A stretch of DNA of 64,000 nucleotides from Prevotella sp. Its GTDB lineage: Bacteria; Bacteroidota; Bacteroidia; Bacteroidales; Bacteroidaceae. Under the pieces are notes generated by a model that was not told the DNA's origin, did no database searches, and saw only the letters and a list, made by a program, of their open reading frames with translations. The position numbers and the translations under genes are program-made. Shown here piece by piece: positions 44,177 through 53,781 of this stretch (within the stretch, counting starts at the first letter, position 1; every line of letters begins with the position of its first letter). The stretch lies in assembly GCA_017548275.1 (NCBI GenBank), contig JAFZAH010000003.1, forward strand, positions 62,001 to 126,000, given 5' to 3'.

Positions 44177-44719
44177 TTAATTATTGATACTGAGAGAGTT
44201 GTCTATTATGACTGTACCTCCTTGCTGTACGAAAGGAATAAGTGTCTTGCCATTGTGCCTCTGTGGGCGGTCGATTACCAATTGTTCTTCCGATGGGGCG
44301 ACCTGGCGTATTGCTTTGCGCGATTGACTGACTGACTGGCTGAAGAAATGATTGAAATCTGTTCTGTCTATAGTATTCAGCAGCGAATCGTAGTCCCTAA
44401 GGTATATCTGACAGTACAACTTGCGCAGCTCTTGATAGTTGTTTGCCTCTAAAGACCTTCGTTGAAACCCCTTAGGGTGAAGTAACGCGTAAATATAGAT
44501 TAGTCGTGAATAGCGGTCTGGAAATTTGACTTCTGTCTCTGTGCCGTCTTCTTGTATCAGCAACACTTGATATCTTCCACCTGTTGTGCCTTGTGCTCTT
44601 ACTTCGATCGCTATCGTTTGTTTCCTTAGTTTTTCATCAGCCAACATGTATTCTTTCAACCGGCGCCTTATTTCTTCGTCCGACATGTTTTCTATTAAGC
44701 GTGTAATACAATCTTGCAT
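44177..44719 (-). CDS. Unknown protein cotranscribed with the sigma factor
   Basis: A 180-residue cytoplasmic protein without signal peptide. The N-terminal helix DEEIRRRLKEYMLADEKLRKQT is followed by a beta segment IAIEVRAQGTTGGRYQVLLI, then GTETEVKFPDRYSRLIYIYALLHP and a Ser/Gln-rich tail. I know no family. It sits 29 bases ahead of the sigma gene, a typical place for an anti-sigma factor or co-regulator, but nothing in the sequence proves that. Confidence 0.65.
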   Translation of the reverse strand: MQDCITRLIENMSDEEIRRRLKEYMLADEKLRKQTIAIEVRAQGTTGGRYQVLLIQEDGTETEVKFPDRYSRLIYIYALLHPKGFQRRSLEANNYQELRKLYCQIYLRDYDSLLNTIDRTDFNHFFSQSVSQSRKAIRQVAPSEEQLVIDRPQRHNGKTLIPFVQQGGTVIIDNSLSINN

Positions 44720-45093
44720 ATTAAAATATTCAAGTTCACAATTGAAAATAAGAAATGATGATGAGGAGTCTCTATAGAGAAGGGGATTTCAAATCATCGT
44801 ATTAGATAGTAGTTTTACTTCAGATGATCATAAAATTGATGAATAATTAAATTAAGGTATAAGTGGTTATCGCAAGAGAGATTCGTTGGAGAGAACGATT
44901 TACGCGTCTAGTCAAGTATGGTTTTAGTTTTTCAGATGTCACAAAAAACTCATTTTGCCAGGGAAATAATGATTAAAATTAAGGTAGAAAATAGATTAAG
45001 AAGTAAAGTAGAGGGGAATCCTTAGATTAGTTCAATTGCACTGTTTGATAATGTTTTTCAACTGGTCATATTGGTCCTATATTTTTCGGAATG

Positions 45094-45124
45094 CAAAGGT
45101 AATACTTAATTCTGAAATACCAAA
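45094..45124 (-). promoter_or_regulatory. Candidate promoter of the sigma factor operon
   Basis: Minus strand: TTTG (45124-45121), 19 bases, TACCTTTG (45101-45094). Next downstream gene starts 370 bases away. Confidence 0.6.
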
Positions 45125-45586
45125 ATGAATTAATGTTTTTTAAGAAAAAACCTGTATTGCCAATAAAAGTTATATCAATAAAGCGTATTTCTCATTTATT
45201 TGTCATTGCCTATCCACAAGTACATCATCATTGCGAAAAGGCTGTCGAACTGTGAGGAATCCATCATATTACTATCGTTTTTCCTATGCAAAGGTATGAA
45301 AAAAGTCAAGCTTTTGCTGAACTTTTATACGTATAACATGCTATTCGGGGGCAAATTCTATACATTTGCCTAAAAAACAATCCTCACTTCACATCCTCAA
45401 AACCTAAGACCTTATAGCCTAAGATATCGAAGACTTTCAAAATTACTACAATTTATATGCCACGAGAAAGGGACATACCGTTCTTTTTTGGCTGCAAGAC
45501 CATGGCAACATGTGCGATTGCCTGTTAAATGTTGTTTTTTTATGCACTTTTCGTGTCAATATGCAATGATTTTCCTAAAAAAGTAA

Positions 45587-45594
45587 TAATTTTG
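45587..45594 (+). promoter_or_regulatory. -7 element of the cupin regulator gene
   Basis: TAATTTTG, 39 bases upstream of the ATG at 45634. Confidence 0.55.
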
Positions 45595-45633
45595 CAACCG
45601 ATTTTTAGATTACAACGTTTAATTGAATTTTTT

Positions 45634-46218
45634 ATGTCTAATCATCAAATTTTAGTAGGTAAAAAAATCAAGGGTGTGAGAGAGGCGAAAAACCTCTCTG
45701 TTGAGGAAGTGGCTGAAAGAAGCGGACTTTCGGTGGAACAAATCAACTCGATTGAGAACGACGTGAATCTGCCGTCTCTGGGTCCGCTGATTAAGATAGC
45801 ACGGGCACTGGGTGTGAGACTGGGCACATTTCTCGACGACAACGACGCTTTGGGACCTGTCGTCTGCCGTGCAAGCGAACGTGAGCAAAACAACAGCATC
45901 AGTTTCTCGAACGACGCTGCCGACGCGCGCAAACACATGGCTTACCATCCTCTGGCACAGCAAAAGACCGGCCGACACATGGAGCCGTTCATCATCGACA
46001 TCCATCCGGAGGAGAAGCCCGACTTCAAACTCTCCGCACATGAGGGCGAAGAGTTTATCTACGTCATGAGCGGCGAGATAGAAGTGGATTACGGCAAGGA
46101 GAAGTATCAGTTGGCCGAGGGCGACAGCATCTTCTACGACTCCATCGTGAAGCACCATGTGCATGGTGTGCCGGGTAAGGCCGCCAAAATCCTCGCTGTG
46201 GTGTATATTCCCTTTTAA
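45634..46218 (+). CDS. XRE-family regulator with C-terminal cupin domain
   Basis: A 194-residue protein. The N-terminal HTH (about 10-65) has GKKIKGVREAKNLSVEEVAE and SGLSVEQINSIENDVNLPSL. The C-terminal cupin (about 120-190) has HEGEEFIYVMSGEIEVDYG, EGDSIFYDS and HHVHG. Such proteins bind a small ligand in the cupin. The acyl-CoA ligase gene follows after 94 bases, so regulation of fatty acid use is the natural guess. The start at 45634 follows the -7 element; the longer frame begins upstream of it. Confidence 0.92.
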   Translation: MSNHQILVGKKIKGVREAKNLSVEEVAERSGLSVEQINSIENDVNLPSLGPLIKIARALGVRLGTFLDDNDALGPVVCRASEREQNNSISFSNDAADARKHMAYHPLAQQKTGRHMEPFIIDIHPEEKPDFKLSAHEGEEFIYVMSGEIEVDYGKEKYQLAEGDSIFYDSIVKHHVHGVPGKAAKILAVVYIPF

Positions 46219-46223
46219 GAAGC

Positions 46224-46257
46224 CTCACCCCCACCCCTCTCCAAAGGGCGAGGGGAG
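46224..46257. repeat. C-rich palindrome
   Basis: CCTCACCCCCACCCCTCTCC, then AAAGGGCGAGGGGAG. CCCCTC (46234-46239) pairs with GAGGGG (46250-46255). It lies between the cupin regulator and the ligase, in the same style as the elements at 741-858. Confidence 0.5.
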
Positions 46258-46312
46258 TAATTGCTTCGTTTATGATGGACATATTTCTCTACTTCTTCTC
46301 TCTTAAATAATC

Positions 46313-47965
46313 ATGCAACAACTATTTGAACGCACATTAGGGCAGTGGCTCGAGCATTGGGCTGAGACCACCCCCGACAAAGAATACATCGTATATAGCG
46401 ACCGCGACCTGCGCTTCACATGGAGCCAGTTTAATGAGCGTGTCGATAACTTGGCGAAAGGTCTGCTAGCCATCGGCGTGAAAAAAGGGTCGAATGTGGG
46501 CATCTGGGCTACGAATGTGCCCGACTGGCTCACGTTTCTTTATGCCACGGCGAAAATCGGCGCTGTGCTCGTCACGGTCAATACCAACTACAAACAGGCT
46601 GAGTTGGAATATCTCTGCAAGGACTCAGACATGCACACCCTTTGCATCACCGACGGTACATGGGAGTGCGACTATGTCGAGATGACCTATAAGATGTTGC
46701 CCGAACTGCGCGAGTGCGAACGCGGACATCTTAAGAGCGAGCGCTTCCCCTGCATGAAAAACGTCGTTTTCATCGGCATGGAGAAATACCGCGGCATGTA
46801 CAACACCGCCGAATTGCTTCTGTTGGGCCAGAACATTGAAGACGAGACGCTCGACGAGGTGAAACGCAACGTCACTTGTCACGATGTGGTTAATATGCAA
46901 TACACCTCTGGCACCACAGGATTCCCCAAGGGCGTGATGCTCACACATTATAATATTACTAACGACGGATTTATCACGGGCGAGAACATGGAGTTCACGC
47001 AAGACGACAAACTGTGCGTCTGCGTGCCGCTCTTCCATTGTTTCGGAGTGGTGCTCGCCACGATGAACTGCCTCACGCACGGATGCACCGAGGTCATGGT
47101 CGAGAAGTTCGACCCGCTCGTTGTGCTGGCGTCTATTCATAAAGAGCGGTGTACTGCCGTTTATGGCGTGCCCACGATGTTCATCGCCGAATTGAACCAC
47201 CCGATGTTTTCGATGTTCGACATGAGCAGTCTGCGCACCGGCATCATGGCTGGCAGCCTTTGTCCTGTGGAACTGATGAAACAGGTGTCGGAAAAGATGT
47301 TCCTTACCATCACCAGCGTATATGGTCTGACGGAGAGTTCGCCCGGCATGACCCAGAGCAATATCCACGACACATTCGAGCAGCGCTGCACCACCGTAGG
47401 CCGCGACTTTCCCTTTGTCGAGGTCAAGGTGCTCGACCCCGAGACCGGCGAGGAGTGCCCTGTGGGTGTGCAGGGCGAGATGTGCTGCCGCGGATTCAAC
47501 GTGATGAAAGGTTACTACAAGAATCCACAGGCCACTGCCGAAGTTATCGACAAAAACGGATTCCTCCACTCCGGTGATCTCGGCGTGAAGGACGAGCAGG
47601 GATTCTACCGCATCACGGGACGTATCAAGGACATGATTATCCGTGGCGGTGAGAATGTGTATCCGCGCGAGATTGAGGAATTCCTCTATCACATGCCCGG
47701 CATCAAAGACGTGCAGGTTGCCGCCGTACCCTCGAAGAAATACGGCGAGGAGGTGGGCGCATTTATCATCCTCAATGATGGTGTTAAGATGGAGCCCGAG
47801 GATGTGCGCGACTTCTGCAAAGGAAAAATCGCACGATACAAGACACCCAAATACGTATTCTTTGTAGATGAGTTCCCCCTTACCGGTTCAGGAAAAATCC
47901 AGAAGTTCAAACTCAAGGAGATGAGCCTCCAACTCTGCGAAAAAATGGGAATAGAGGTGATATAA
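46313..47965 (+). CDS. AMP-binding acyl-CoA ligase (fatty acid type)
   Basis: A 550-residue adenylate-forming enzyme that would activate a fatty acid to its CoA ester. Motifs in order: P-loop-like [18 protein letters not shown] near residue 200, [12 protein letters not shown] near 340, [37 protein letters not shown], and the C-terminal catalytic Lys region [12 protein letters not shown]. No membrane or signal segment. It lies behind the cupin regulator and ends at a terminator. Chain length cannot be read from the sequence. Confidence 0.93.
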   Translation: MQQLFERTLGQWLEHWAETTPDKEYIVYSDRDLRFTWSQFNERVDNLAKGLLAIGVKKGSNVGIWATNVPDWLTFLYATAKIGAVLVTVNTNYKQAELEYLCKDSDMHTLCITDGTWECDYVEMTYKMLPELRECERGHLKSERFPCMKNVVFIGMEKYRGMYNTAELLLLGQNIEDETLDEVKRNVTCHDVVNMQYTSGTTGFPKGVMLTHYNITNDGFITGENMEFTQDDKLCVCVPLFHCFGVVLATMNCLTHGCTEVMVEKFDPLVVLASIHKERCTAVYGVPTMFIAELNHPMFSMFDMSSLRTGIMAGSLCPVELMKQVSEKMFLTITSVYGLTESSPGMTQSNIHDTFEQRCTTVGRDFPFVEVKVLDPETGEECPVGVQGEMCCRGFNVMKGYYKNPQATAEVIDKNGFLHSGDLGVKDEQGFYRITGRIKDMIIRGGENVYPREIEEFLYHMPGIKDVQVAAVPSKKYGEEVGAFIILNDGVKMEPEDVRDFCKGKIARYKTPKYVFFVDEFPLTGSGKIQKFKLKEMSLQLCEKMGIEVI

Positions 47966-47970
47966 ATACG

Positions 47971-48011
47971 AAATACGAAATACGAGTAATAATTCATATT
48001 TCGTATTTTTT
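47971..48011 (+). terminator. Terminator after the acyl-CoA ligase, with AAATACG repeat arm
   Basis: AAATACGAAATA (47971-47982) pairs with TATTTCGTATTT (47997-48008), followed by T residues. The left arm belongs to a tandem AAATACG heptamer, 3 units at 47964-47984. Confidence 0.7.
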
Positions 48012-48056
48012 ATTTCAATTTTTGAAATTCGTAATTCTTATTTCAAATATATTCCC

Positions 48057-48064
48057 TACCTTTG
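48057..48064 (+). promoter_or_regulatory. -7 element of thrS
   Basis: TACCTTTG, 27 bases ahead of the thrS ATG. A second TATATTTG lies directly before the start (48083-48090). Confidence 0.6.
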
Positions 48065-48091
48065 CAGCCGAATCTTTAAAACTATATTTGT

Positions 48092-50056
48092 ATGTTAGTA
48101 AAAATCACTTTTCCCGACGGTCATGTGCGTGAATACGAACAGGGCGTGACGGGGCTTCAAATCGCAGAGAGCATCTCACCGGCTCTCGCCCGCGACGTTG
48201 TATCTTGCGGGGTCAATGGTGAGACCGTGGAACTCAACCGACCTATCATGGAAGATGCCACAGTGGAACTCTACAAGTTCGACCACGAGGAAGGCAAACA
48301 CACCTTCTGGCACACCTCTGCCCATCTGCTCGCCGAGGCGCTGCAGGAGTTGTATCCCGGCATTCAATTCGGATTCGGCCCTGCTGTTGAGAACGGATTT
48401 TTCTATGACGTGATGCCCAAAGAAGGCGATGTCATCAGCGAGAGCGACTTCCCCAAAATCGAGGAGAAGATGCGCGAACTGGCGAAAAAGAACGAGCCGG
48501 TAGTACGCCGCGACGTAAGCAAAACTGACGCATTGAAGGAGTTTGCCGATGACGGTCAGACTTACAAGTGCGAGCACATCGAGCAAGACCTCGAAGACGG
48601 CACCATCTCCACATACACCCAGGGCGCGTTTACAGACCTCTGCCGTGGTCCGCACCTCATGTCAACCGGAGCCATCAAGGCCATCAAGATAACCAGCGTG
48701 GCTGGCGCATTCTGGCGCGGCGACGCCAAGCGCGAGCAGATGACCCGTATCTACGGCATTACCTTCCCCAAGAAGAAGATGCTCGACGAGTATCTCGTCA
48801 TGCTGGAGGAGGCAAAGAAGCGTGACCACCGCAAAATCGGTAAGGAGATGGAACTCTTCATGTTCTCCGACCGCGTAGGCAAGGGTCTTCCCATCTGGTT
48901 GCCCAAAGGCACCGATTTGCGTCTGCGTTTGCAAGAGTTGCTGCGTAAGGTCCAGAAGAATTTCGGCTATAAGGAGGTCATCACTCCGCATATCGGCGGA
49001 AAGAACCTCTACGTGACCAGTGGTCATTATGCCCACTACAGCAAAGACGCGTTCCGCCCCATCACCACACCTGAGGAGGGTGAGGAATATATGCTCAAGC
49101 CCATGAACTGTCCCCACCACTGTGAGGTGTTCGCATGGAAACCGCGTTCATACAAAGACCTGCCCCTTCGCATCGCTGAGTTCGGCACCGTCTATCGCTA
49201 TGAGAAGAGCGGCGAGTTGCACGGACTGACCCGCGTACGCTCCTTCACGCAGGATGACGCACACATCTTCTGCCGTCCCGATCAGGTGAAGACGGAATTC
49301 CTGCGCGTGATGGACATCATCCAGGCGGTGTTTAAGACCTTCCAATTCGAAAATGTTGAGGCGCAAATCTCACTGCGCGACCCGAAGGACACCGAGAAAT
49401 ACATCGGTACCGATGAGATGTGGGCAGAGAGTGAACAAGCCATTATCGATGCTTGCAAAGAGAAAGGTTTGGAAGCCAAACAAGTACAAGGCGAAGCCGC
49501 TTTCTACGGTCCTAAACTCGACTTCATGGTCAAGGATGCCATCGGACGTCGTTGGCAGTTGGGTACCATTCAGGTCGATTACAACCTGCCGCAGCGTTTC
49601 AAACTCGAATACACCGCCGAAGACAACTCCAAGCAGACTCCGGTGATGATACACCGCGCACCCTTCGGTTCCATGGAGCGTTTCACGGCCGTGCTCATCG
49701 AGCATACCGCCGGACACTTCCCCCTGTGGCTCGCACCCGACCAGGTGGCCATCCTGCCCATCTCCGAAAAATACAATGACTATGCCATCGAGGTGGCTCG
49801 GTTCCTCGACAGCAAGGGCGTGCGCGCCACCATCGACGACCGCAACGAGAAGATTGGCCGCAAGATTCGTGACAACGAAATCAAGCGCGTTCCTTACATG
49901 GTGGTCGTAGGTGAGAAAGAAGCCGCCGACGGCACCGTCGCCATGCGTGTGCAGGGTGGAGGCGAACAGGCAGTCCTTTCCAAAGAAGATTTCGCCGCCC
50001 GCGTGTGCAATGAAGTGGCAGCCCAACTCGCCGCCGCTGACATCAGACCGGAATAA
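48092..50056 (+). CDS. thrS: Threonyl-tRNA synthetase
   Basis: A 654-residue class II synthetase. TGS domain at residues 1-60, editing domain with [11 protein letters not shown], zinc-site Cys in [10 protein letters not shown], class II motif 2 in [25 protein letters not shown], motif 3 [11 protein letters not shown], and a C-terminal anticodon-binding domain with [23 protein letters not shown]. Full length and complete. A long inverted repeat follows the stop. Confidence 0.98.
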   Translation: MLVKITFPDGHVREYEQGVTGLQIAESISPALARDVVSCGVNGETVELNRPIMEDATVELYKFDHEEGKHTFWHTSAHLLAEALQELYPGIQFGFGPAVENGFFYDVMPKEGDVISESDFPKIEEKMRELAKKNEPVVRRDVSKTDALKEFADDGQTYKCEHIEQDLEDGTISTYTQGAFTDLCRGPHLMSTGAIKAIKITSVAGAFWRGDAKREQMTRIYGITFPKKKMLDEYLVMLEEAKKRDHRKIGKEMELFMFSDRVGKGLPIWLPKGTDLRLRLQELLRKVQKNFGYKEVITPHIGGKNLYVTSGHYAHYSKDAFRPITTPEEGEEYMLKPMNCPHHCEVFAWKPRSYKDLPLRIAEFGTVYRYEKSGELHGLTRVRSFTQDDAHIFCRPDQVKTEFLRVMDIIQAVFKTFQFENVEAQISLRDPKDTEKYIGTDEMWAESEQAIIDACKEKGLEAKQVQGEAAFYGPKLDFMVKDAIGRRWQLGTIQVDYNLPQRFKLEYTAEDNSKQTPVMIHRAPFGSMERFTAVLIEHTAGHFPLWLAPDQVAILPISEKYNDYAIEVARFLDSKGVRATIDDRNEKIGRKIRDNEIKRVPYMVVVGEKEAADGTVAMRVQGGGEQAVLSKEDFAARVCNEVAAQLAAADIRPE

Positions 50057-50101
50057 GACATTGTGAGAGTTTGCCTTTATGACAGGCTCAATAAACGACA
50101 A

Positions 50102-50173
50102 CGAATTTCACCAATTTTGCGAATCCTAATAGTATCCTTATGCGGATTTTGTTCGCAAAAATGGTGAAATTCG
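50102..50173. repeat. Long inverted repeat after thrS
   Basis: CGAATTTCACCA (50102-50113) and TTTTGCGAA (50115-50123) pair with TTCGCAAAA (50152-50160) and TGGTGAAATTCG (50162-50173): 21 bp interrupted by one A/A mismatch, around a 28-base loop. It could terminate both thrS and the opposing gene, but has no T run after the stem, or be a mobile-element remnant. Confidence 0.7.
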
Positions 50174-50206
50174 TAGTATTACCAGACTTGTAAATGAACG
50201 GACGAC

Positions 50207-50659
50207 TTATTCCTTTACAAGATCGAGGTTGTTGCCGGCGGTGAGGTGTTGTTCGTCAAGTAAGTCGGTCATGTTGTATGAGAGCACCAGTTCCCAACCG
50301 TCGTCACCTTTCAGACGGACCTTATCCCCATCGATGGTGTAAGTGCCCTTGCGCATCACGTCAATCAAGTCGCCGTTTTTAGTCTTTTCAAAGTCTTGAT
50401 ACTCGAATGTGCCATCCGATTTCAATGAAAGGTTATGCTGGTCGCCCGACGGTTCACTCCAATTGCCTTGCAACGTGCTCATCAGGGGCGCTATTGACTC
50501 GACAGCTGTTGCGGTTTCAACACTGTCGCATGCAACTGTATTTAAAGTCTCTTCGACGGGTAGAGTATTGTTGTCCTTCTTCTTAGGTTTTTCACTACAG
50601 TCAGATAACATCAGGCAGCAGCCCAGCGCCATGATGAATAAAAAACATTTACGTGCCAT
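50207..50659 (-). CDS. Small lipoprotein, lipocalin-like
   Basis: A 150-residue protein with lipobox LMLSDC (Cys21). An acidic/basic linker with KPKKKDNN follows. The rest resembles lipocalin-like lipoproteins: LQGNWSEPSGDQHNLSL, DGTFEYQDF and GDKVRLKGDDGWELVLSY, with strand-like alternation. The function is unknown. A -7 element TATATTTG lies at 50693-50686 on the minus strand. Confidence 0.75.
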   Translation of the reverse strand: MARKCFLFIMALGCCLMLSDCSEKPKKKDNNTLPVEETLNTVACDSVETATAVESIAPLMSTLQGNWSEPSGDQHNLSLKSDGTFEYQDFEKTKNGDLIDVMRKGTYTIDGDKVRLKGDDGWELVLSYNMTDLLDEQHLTAGNNLDLVKE

Positions 50660-50760
50660 CTTTGTAATTGATATGATTATTGATGCAAATATAACACTAT
50701 TTTTTCATTCATAGTAACAATAAATGTTATTATTTGTTTTTCTTCTTGCATATTTTCACC

Positions 50761-51996
50761 TCACTGTTTAACCACTCGACCTTGCTTGTCAATATATACC
50801 CATTTGTCTTTACGGAAAAAGCGACTGGTTTCTAACACCCTCGCCCGTCCGTTTTTGAAAAAATCCGCTTTTTTCCAGCGGCATGGAATCACCAACTCCC
50901 CACTTTTATCGATGAAGCCCAACTTTTTGTTGAAGTCCTGAACGATGGCAAGTCCCTCACTGAACGCCCATACATTTTTCCATCGGCAAGGAATAACGAC
51001 TTCGCCTGTTATGTCGATATAGCCACATTTGCCGTCTGAATCCTGAACCCCTGCCAAACCATCACTGAAATCACCCATGCCTTTCCAGATGCAAGGGATA
51101 ACGATTTGACCGCTTTGGTCAATCATACCCACCTTTCCACGGTCCTGCACTTTGGCCAATCCTTCATGAAAGGGCCAACCGTTTTCCCAGACACACGGAA
51201 TGGCCATACGTCCTGTGACATCTATATAACCGCATTTCTTATTGTCTCCTTGCACCCCTGCCATATATTCACTGAATTCTCCGGCCTTTCCCCATGTGCA
51301 TGGAATTACTTCATCCCCATGTCGGTCGACAAACCCAAATTTTCTTGTTTTTTTCTTTAGGACTCTTGCCAATCCGTTGTGATAATAACCAATGTAACTA
51401 TACTCGTCGTATGAAACGATCACGTCTTTGTTGCGATTTACCATACCGCAGGAGGGTGTGGCTGTCGAATAATAATGATAGTCCGGGTGCAAGCCTTCAC
51501 GCTCTGCTTCCCGCTGTTCCATATCGGCCTTTTTCTTTGCAGCCTCTGATACGGCAGAAAGCATCCTTCTTGCAGGTTCGGCCGCCACAGAGGGATTTTC
51601 TTCTGCGGGTTCGGCTGCAATAGGGGAAGGCGTGTTTTGGCTTTCTTGATTGTCAGGGTGTCGGTGGCGCCGAGCCATCTCTTCCATGTAGGCTTCACGA
51701 CTTGGCCCGCAGTAGCGCGGGTCGTAGTAGTAATACCAATAGGCGGGATTGGCTTTGTCGTCTAATGCGGAAACAAAAGAAGATTCAGTGAAAGCGGCGG
51801 AGAGTTCGGTATCATGTGTTCGCTTTTCTGATTCTTCGAAGCCATCGATTTCAGAGGCACTTAAGATGTTTCCCTCTTCATCTTCAACTAAACCCGATTC
51901 GCCCAGAACCCTGTAAACAGGGGTCTTTGCCTGACCGGTCATATTCCCTTCGTCAGCAGCATTCAAATCTGCATTATTGTTCGTACTATTGGCCAT
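50761..51996 (-). CDS. WG-repeat protein
   Basis: A 411-residue protein without signal peptide. The N-terminal 200 residues are low-complexity and acidic, with an Ala/Glu-rich segment. From about 215 come six WG-type beta repeats, such as KFGFVDRHGDEVIPCTW, CGYIDVTGRMAIPCVW and KVGMIDQSGQIVIPCIW, ending WVYIDKQGRVVKQ. Each repeat carries a Cys in the IPCxW turn. WG repeats mediate protein binding; the partner is unknown. -7 element TATCTTTG at 52024-52017, minus strand. Confidence 0.85.
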   Translation of the reverse strand: MANSTNNNADLNAADEGNMTGQAKTPVYRVLGESGLVEDEEGNILSASEIDGFEESEKRTHDTELSAAFTESSFVSALDDKANPAYWYYYYDPRYCGPSREAYMEEMARRHRHPDNQESQNTPSPIAAEPAEENPSVAAEPARRMLSAVSEAAKKKADMEQREAEREGLHPDYHYYSTATPSCGMVNRNKDVIVSYDEYSYIGYYHNGLARVLKKKTRKFGFVDRHGDEVIPCTWGKAGEFSEYMAGVQGDNKKCGYIDVTGRMAIPCVWENGWPFHEGLAKVQDRGKVGMIDQSGQIVIPCIWKGMGDFSDGLAGVQDSDGKCGYIDITGEVVIPCRWKNVWAFSEGLAIVQDFNKKLGFIDKSGELVIPCRWKKADFFKNGRARVLETSRFFRKDKWVYIDKQGRVVKQ

Positions 51997-52086
51997 ACCC
52001 TTTACGTTGATGCGTACAAAGATAATGTTTTTTTAATAAAATAGTGATTATCACAGCGTATTTCTATAAAATAAATGTCAAAAATA

Positions 52087-52118
52087 TTTGTGTAATTCAT
52101 TGAAATATACTACCTTTG
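52087..52118 (+). promoter_or_regulatory. Promoter of the infC-rpmI-rplT operon
   Basis: TTTG at 52087-52090, 20 bases, TACCTTTG at 52111-52118. Confidence 0.88.
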
Positions 52119-52143
52119 CAGCCGCTAAACGTAAAATAGGCGA

Positions 52144-52854
52144 ATGAAGAACGACAAAAAACAGAATCAATACCGCGTGAATGAGCAGATTCGCGTGCGT
52201 GAAGTGCGTATTGTGGGCGATAACGGCTCGATGGTGGTACCCACCCGTCAGGCTCTTGACATGGCCCGTCAGCAGGGGGTTGACCTTGTAGAGATTTCCC
52301 CCAACGCGCAACCTCCTGTTTGTCGTCTCATCGACTATTCCAAGTTCCTCTATCAGCAGAAAAAACGTGCCAAGGAGATGAAAGCCAAGCAGGTGAAGAT
52401 AGAGGTGAAGGAAATCAGATTCGGACCCCAGACGGGTGAGAACGATTACGCCTTCAAACTCAAGCACGCTAAGGAATTCCTCGAGGAAGGTAATAAAGTG
52501 CGCGCTTATGTGTTCTTCAAAGGTCGCTCCATCCTTTTCAAAGAACAAGGTGAGGTACTGCTGCTCCGTTTCGCCAACGATCTGGAAGAATATGGCAAGG
52601 TAGAACAACTGCCGCTGCTGGAAGGCAAGAAAATGGCGATTTTCATCGCGCCCAAGAAAGCCGGTGTAGCCAAGAAGAGCCAACAGAAGATGGACCGTGA
52701 GCGCCGCGAAGCCGAGGCACGTGAGCAGGCCAAACAGGTTGAGACCGAAAAGAACGAAGAAACGGATGCCGACATGCCTGCCAACGGCGGTCTCCTCGCC
52801 AATGCAAAAATCAGTGAGGAGGCGCTCAAGAAACTCACGGAGAAAGAAGACTGA
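52144..52854 (+). CDS. infC: Translation initiation factor IF-3
   Basis: A 236-residue protein that binds the 30S subunit. The N-terminal domain has [19 protein letters not shown], and the C-terminal domain has [17 protein letters not shown] and [18 protein letters not shown]. About 40 extra residues follow the usual C-terminus ([17 protein letters not shown]). The start is ATG, only 26 bases after the -7 element, so there is no room for the long autoregulatory leader seen in other phyla. Confidence 0.97.
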   Translation: MKNDKKQNQYRVNEQIRVREVRIVGDNGSMVVPTRQALDMARQQGVDLVEISPNAQPPVCRLIDYSKFLYQQKKRAKEMKAKQVKIEVKEIRFGPQTGENDYAFKLKHAKEFLEEGNKVRAYVFFKGRSILFKEQGEVLLLRFANDLEEYGKVEQLPLLEGKKMAIFIAPKKAGVAKKSQQKMDRERREAEAREQAKQVETEKNEETDADMPANGGLLANAKISEEALKKLTEKED

Positions 52855-52857
52855 TAC

Positions 52858-52927
52858 GTGGAACGTGGAACATGGAACGTGGAACATGGAACATGGAACG
52901 TGGAACGTGGAACGTGGAACATGGAAC
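52858..52927 (+). repeat. RTGGAAC heptamer tandem repeat, 10 units
   Basis: Ten adjacent heptamers, GTGGAAC or ATGGAAC, begin three bases after the infC stop and fill most of the spacer to rpmI. Confidence 0.92.
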
Positions 52928-53026
52928 TGGAAGGTTGAAATTCTCAAATAAAAAGAAGAAAAGGTGCGTAACGCCCGGTATATGCGTTGCCGCCGCTATA
53001 TAGTAACAATTAAATAACAAAAAACA

Positions 53027-53224
53027 ATGCCAAAAGTAAAAACGAATTCCGGTGCGAAGAAGAGATTCCGTTTCACCGGTACAGGTAAGATTAAAAGACA
53101 TCATGCTTACCACAGTCACATCCTGACAAAGAAAACCAAGAAGCAAAAACGTAATCTGGTTCACCAGACCCTCGTTGACAAGTCTAACCTCAAGCAGGTG
53201 CGCGATTTGCTCTGCCTCCGCTAA
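53027..53224 (+). CDS. rpmI: Ribosomal protein bL35
   Basis: A 65-residue basic protein of the large subunit, with the typical [20 protein letters not shown] opening and a [10 protein letters not shown] segment. It lies between infC and rplT in the conserved operon order. Confidence 0.97.
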   Translation: MPKVKTNSGAKKRFRFTGTGKIKRHHAYHSHILTKKTKKQKRNLVHQTLVDKSNLKQVRDLLCLR

Positions 53225-53255
53225 ATTGATGTCAAACATTTAAAGGAAGAAAATT

Positions 53256-53600
53256 ATGCCAAGATCAGTTAATCACGTTGCTTCAAGAGCAAAGAGAAAG
53301 AGAATTTTGAAACTCACCCGCGGTTACTTTGGTGCCCGCAAGAATGTTTGGACTGTAGCGAAAAACACTTGGGAGAAGGGTTTGACCTACGCTTACCGCG
53401 ATCGTCGTAACAAGAAACGCACTTTCCGCGCACTGTGGATTCAGCGTATCAACGCTGCCGCACGTCTCGAAGGACTGAGTTACTCACAGTTGATGGGTAA
53501 ACTCCACAAGGCTGGTATCGAGATTAACCGCAAGGTGCTAGCCGACCTCGCCATGAACAACCCCGAGGCTTTCAAGGCTGTCGTCGACAAAGTGAAGTAA
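53256..53600 (+). CDS. rplT: Ribosomal protein bL20
   Basis: A 114-residue basic, helical protein that binds 23S rRNA. Opening [18 protein letters not shown], then [14 protein letters not shown] and [20 protein letters not shown] are family hallmarks. In E. coli L20 represses this operon by binding the mRNA; whether this holds here is unknown. It is the last gene before the terminator. Confidence 0.97.
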   Translation: MPRSVNHVASRAKRKRILKLTRGYFGARKNVWTVAKNTWEKGLTYAYRDRRNKKRTFRALWIQRINAAARLEGLSYSQLMGKLHKAGIEINRKVLADLAMNNPEAFKAVVDKVK

Positions 53601-53620
53601 ATCTTTTCAACATGATATTT

Positions 53621-53655
53621 AATCGCCGTGATTTTCAGAGTCACGGCGATTTTTT
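53621..53655 (+). terminator. Terminator of the infC operon
   Basis: AATCGCCGTGA (53621-53631) pairs with TCACGGCGATT (53641-53651), loop of nine bases, then TTTT. Confidence 0.9.
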
Positions 53656-53723
53656 ATGCAGAGCCAGAAATATGCTGACGGACACGGAAATACCGCCCCA
53701 CCCTTTCTTTCAGACCATCATAA

Positions 53724-53756
53724 AAGGCCCGACTGTTGTAGAAGCAGCCGGACCTT
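53724..53756 (-). terminator. Terminator of the polysaccharide export gene
   Basis: A 12-bp stem with two G-U pairs: 53724-53735 with 53745-53756. Minus-strand read ends in CCTTTTATG. Confidence 0.75.
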
Positions 53757-53781
53757 ATTATTCACTTAAAAATTTGTAGGA

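Larger units (their letters stand above)
44720..45633. other. Long AT-rich spacer with leftward promoters, no gene recognised
   Basis: About 900 bases without a supported ORF or RNA gene. Leftward -7 elements TACCTTTG lie at 45101-45094, with a TTTG 19 bases upstream (45124-45121), and at 45296-45289. The first would give the sigma operon a leader of about 370 bases. A 12-bp palindrome TCTCTATAGAGA is at 44769-44780. A rightward -7 element lies at 45587-45594. The base composition differs sharply from the coding flanks. Confidence 0.55.

Noticed and set aside
46625-47692. A 355-codon frame antisense to the acyl-CoA ligase
   Set aside because: The sense strand encodes all adenylate-forming motifs; the antisense has none.
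52858-52927. CRISPR-like array
   Set aside because: The repeats are adjacent heptamers without spacers and no cas genes are present.
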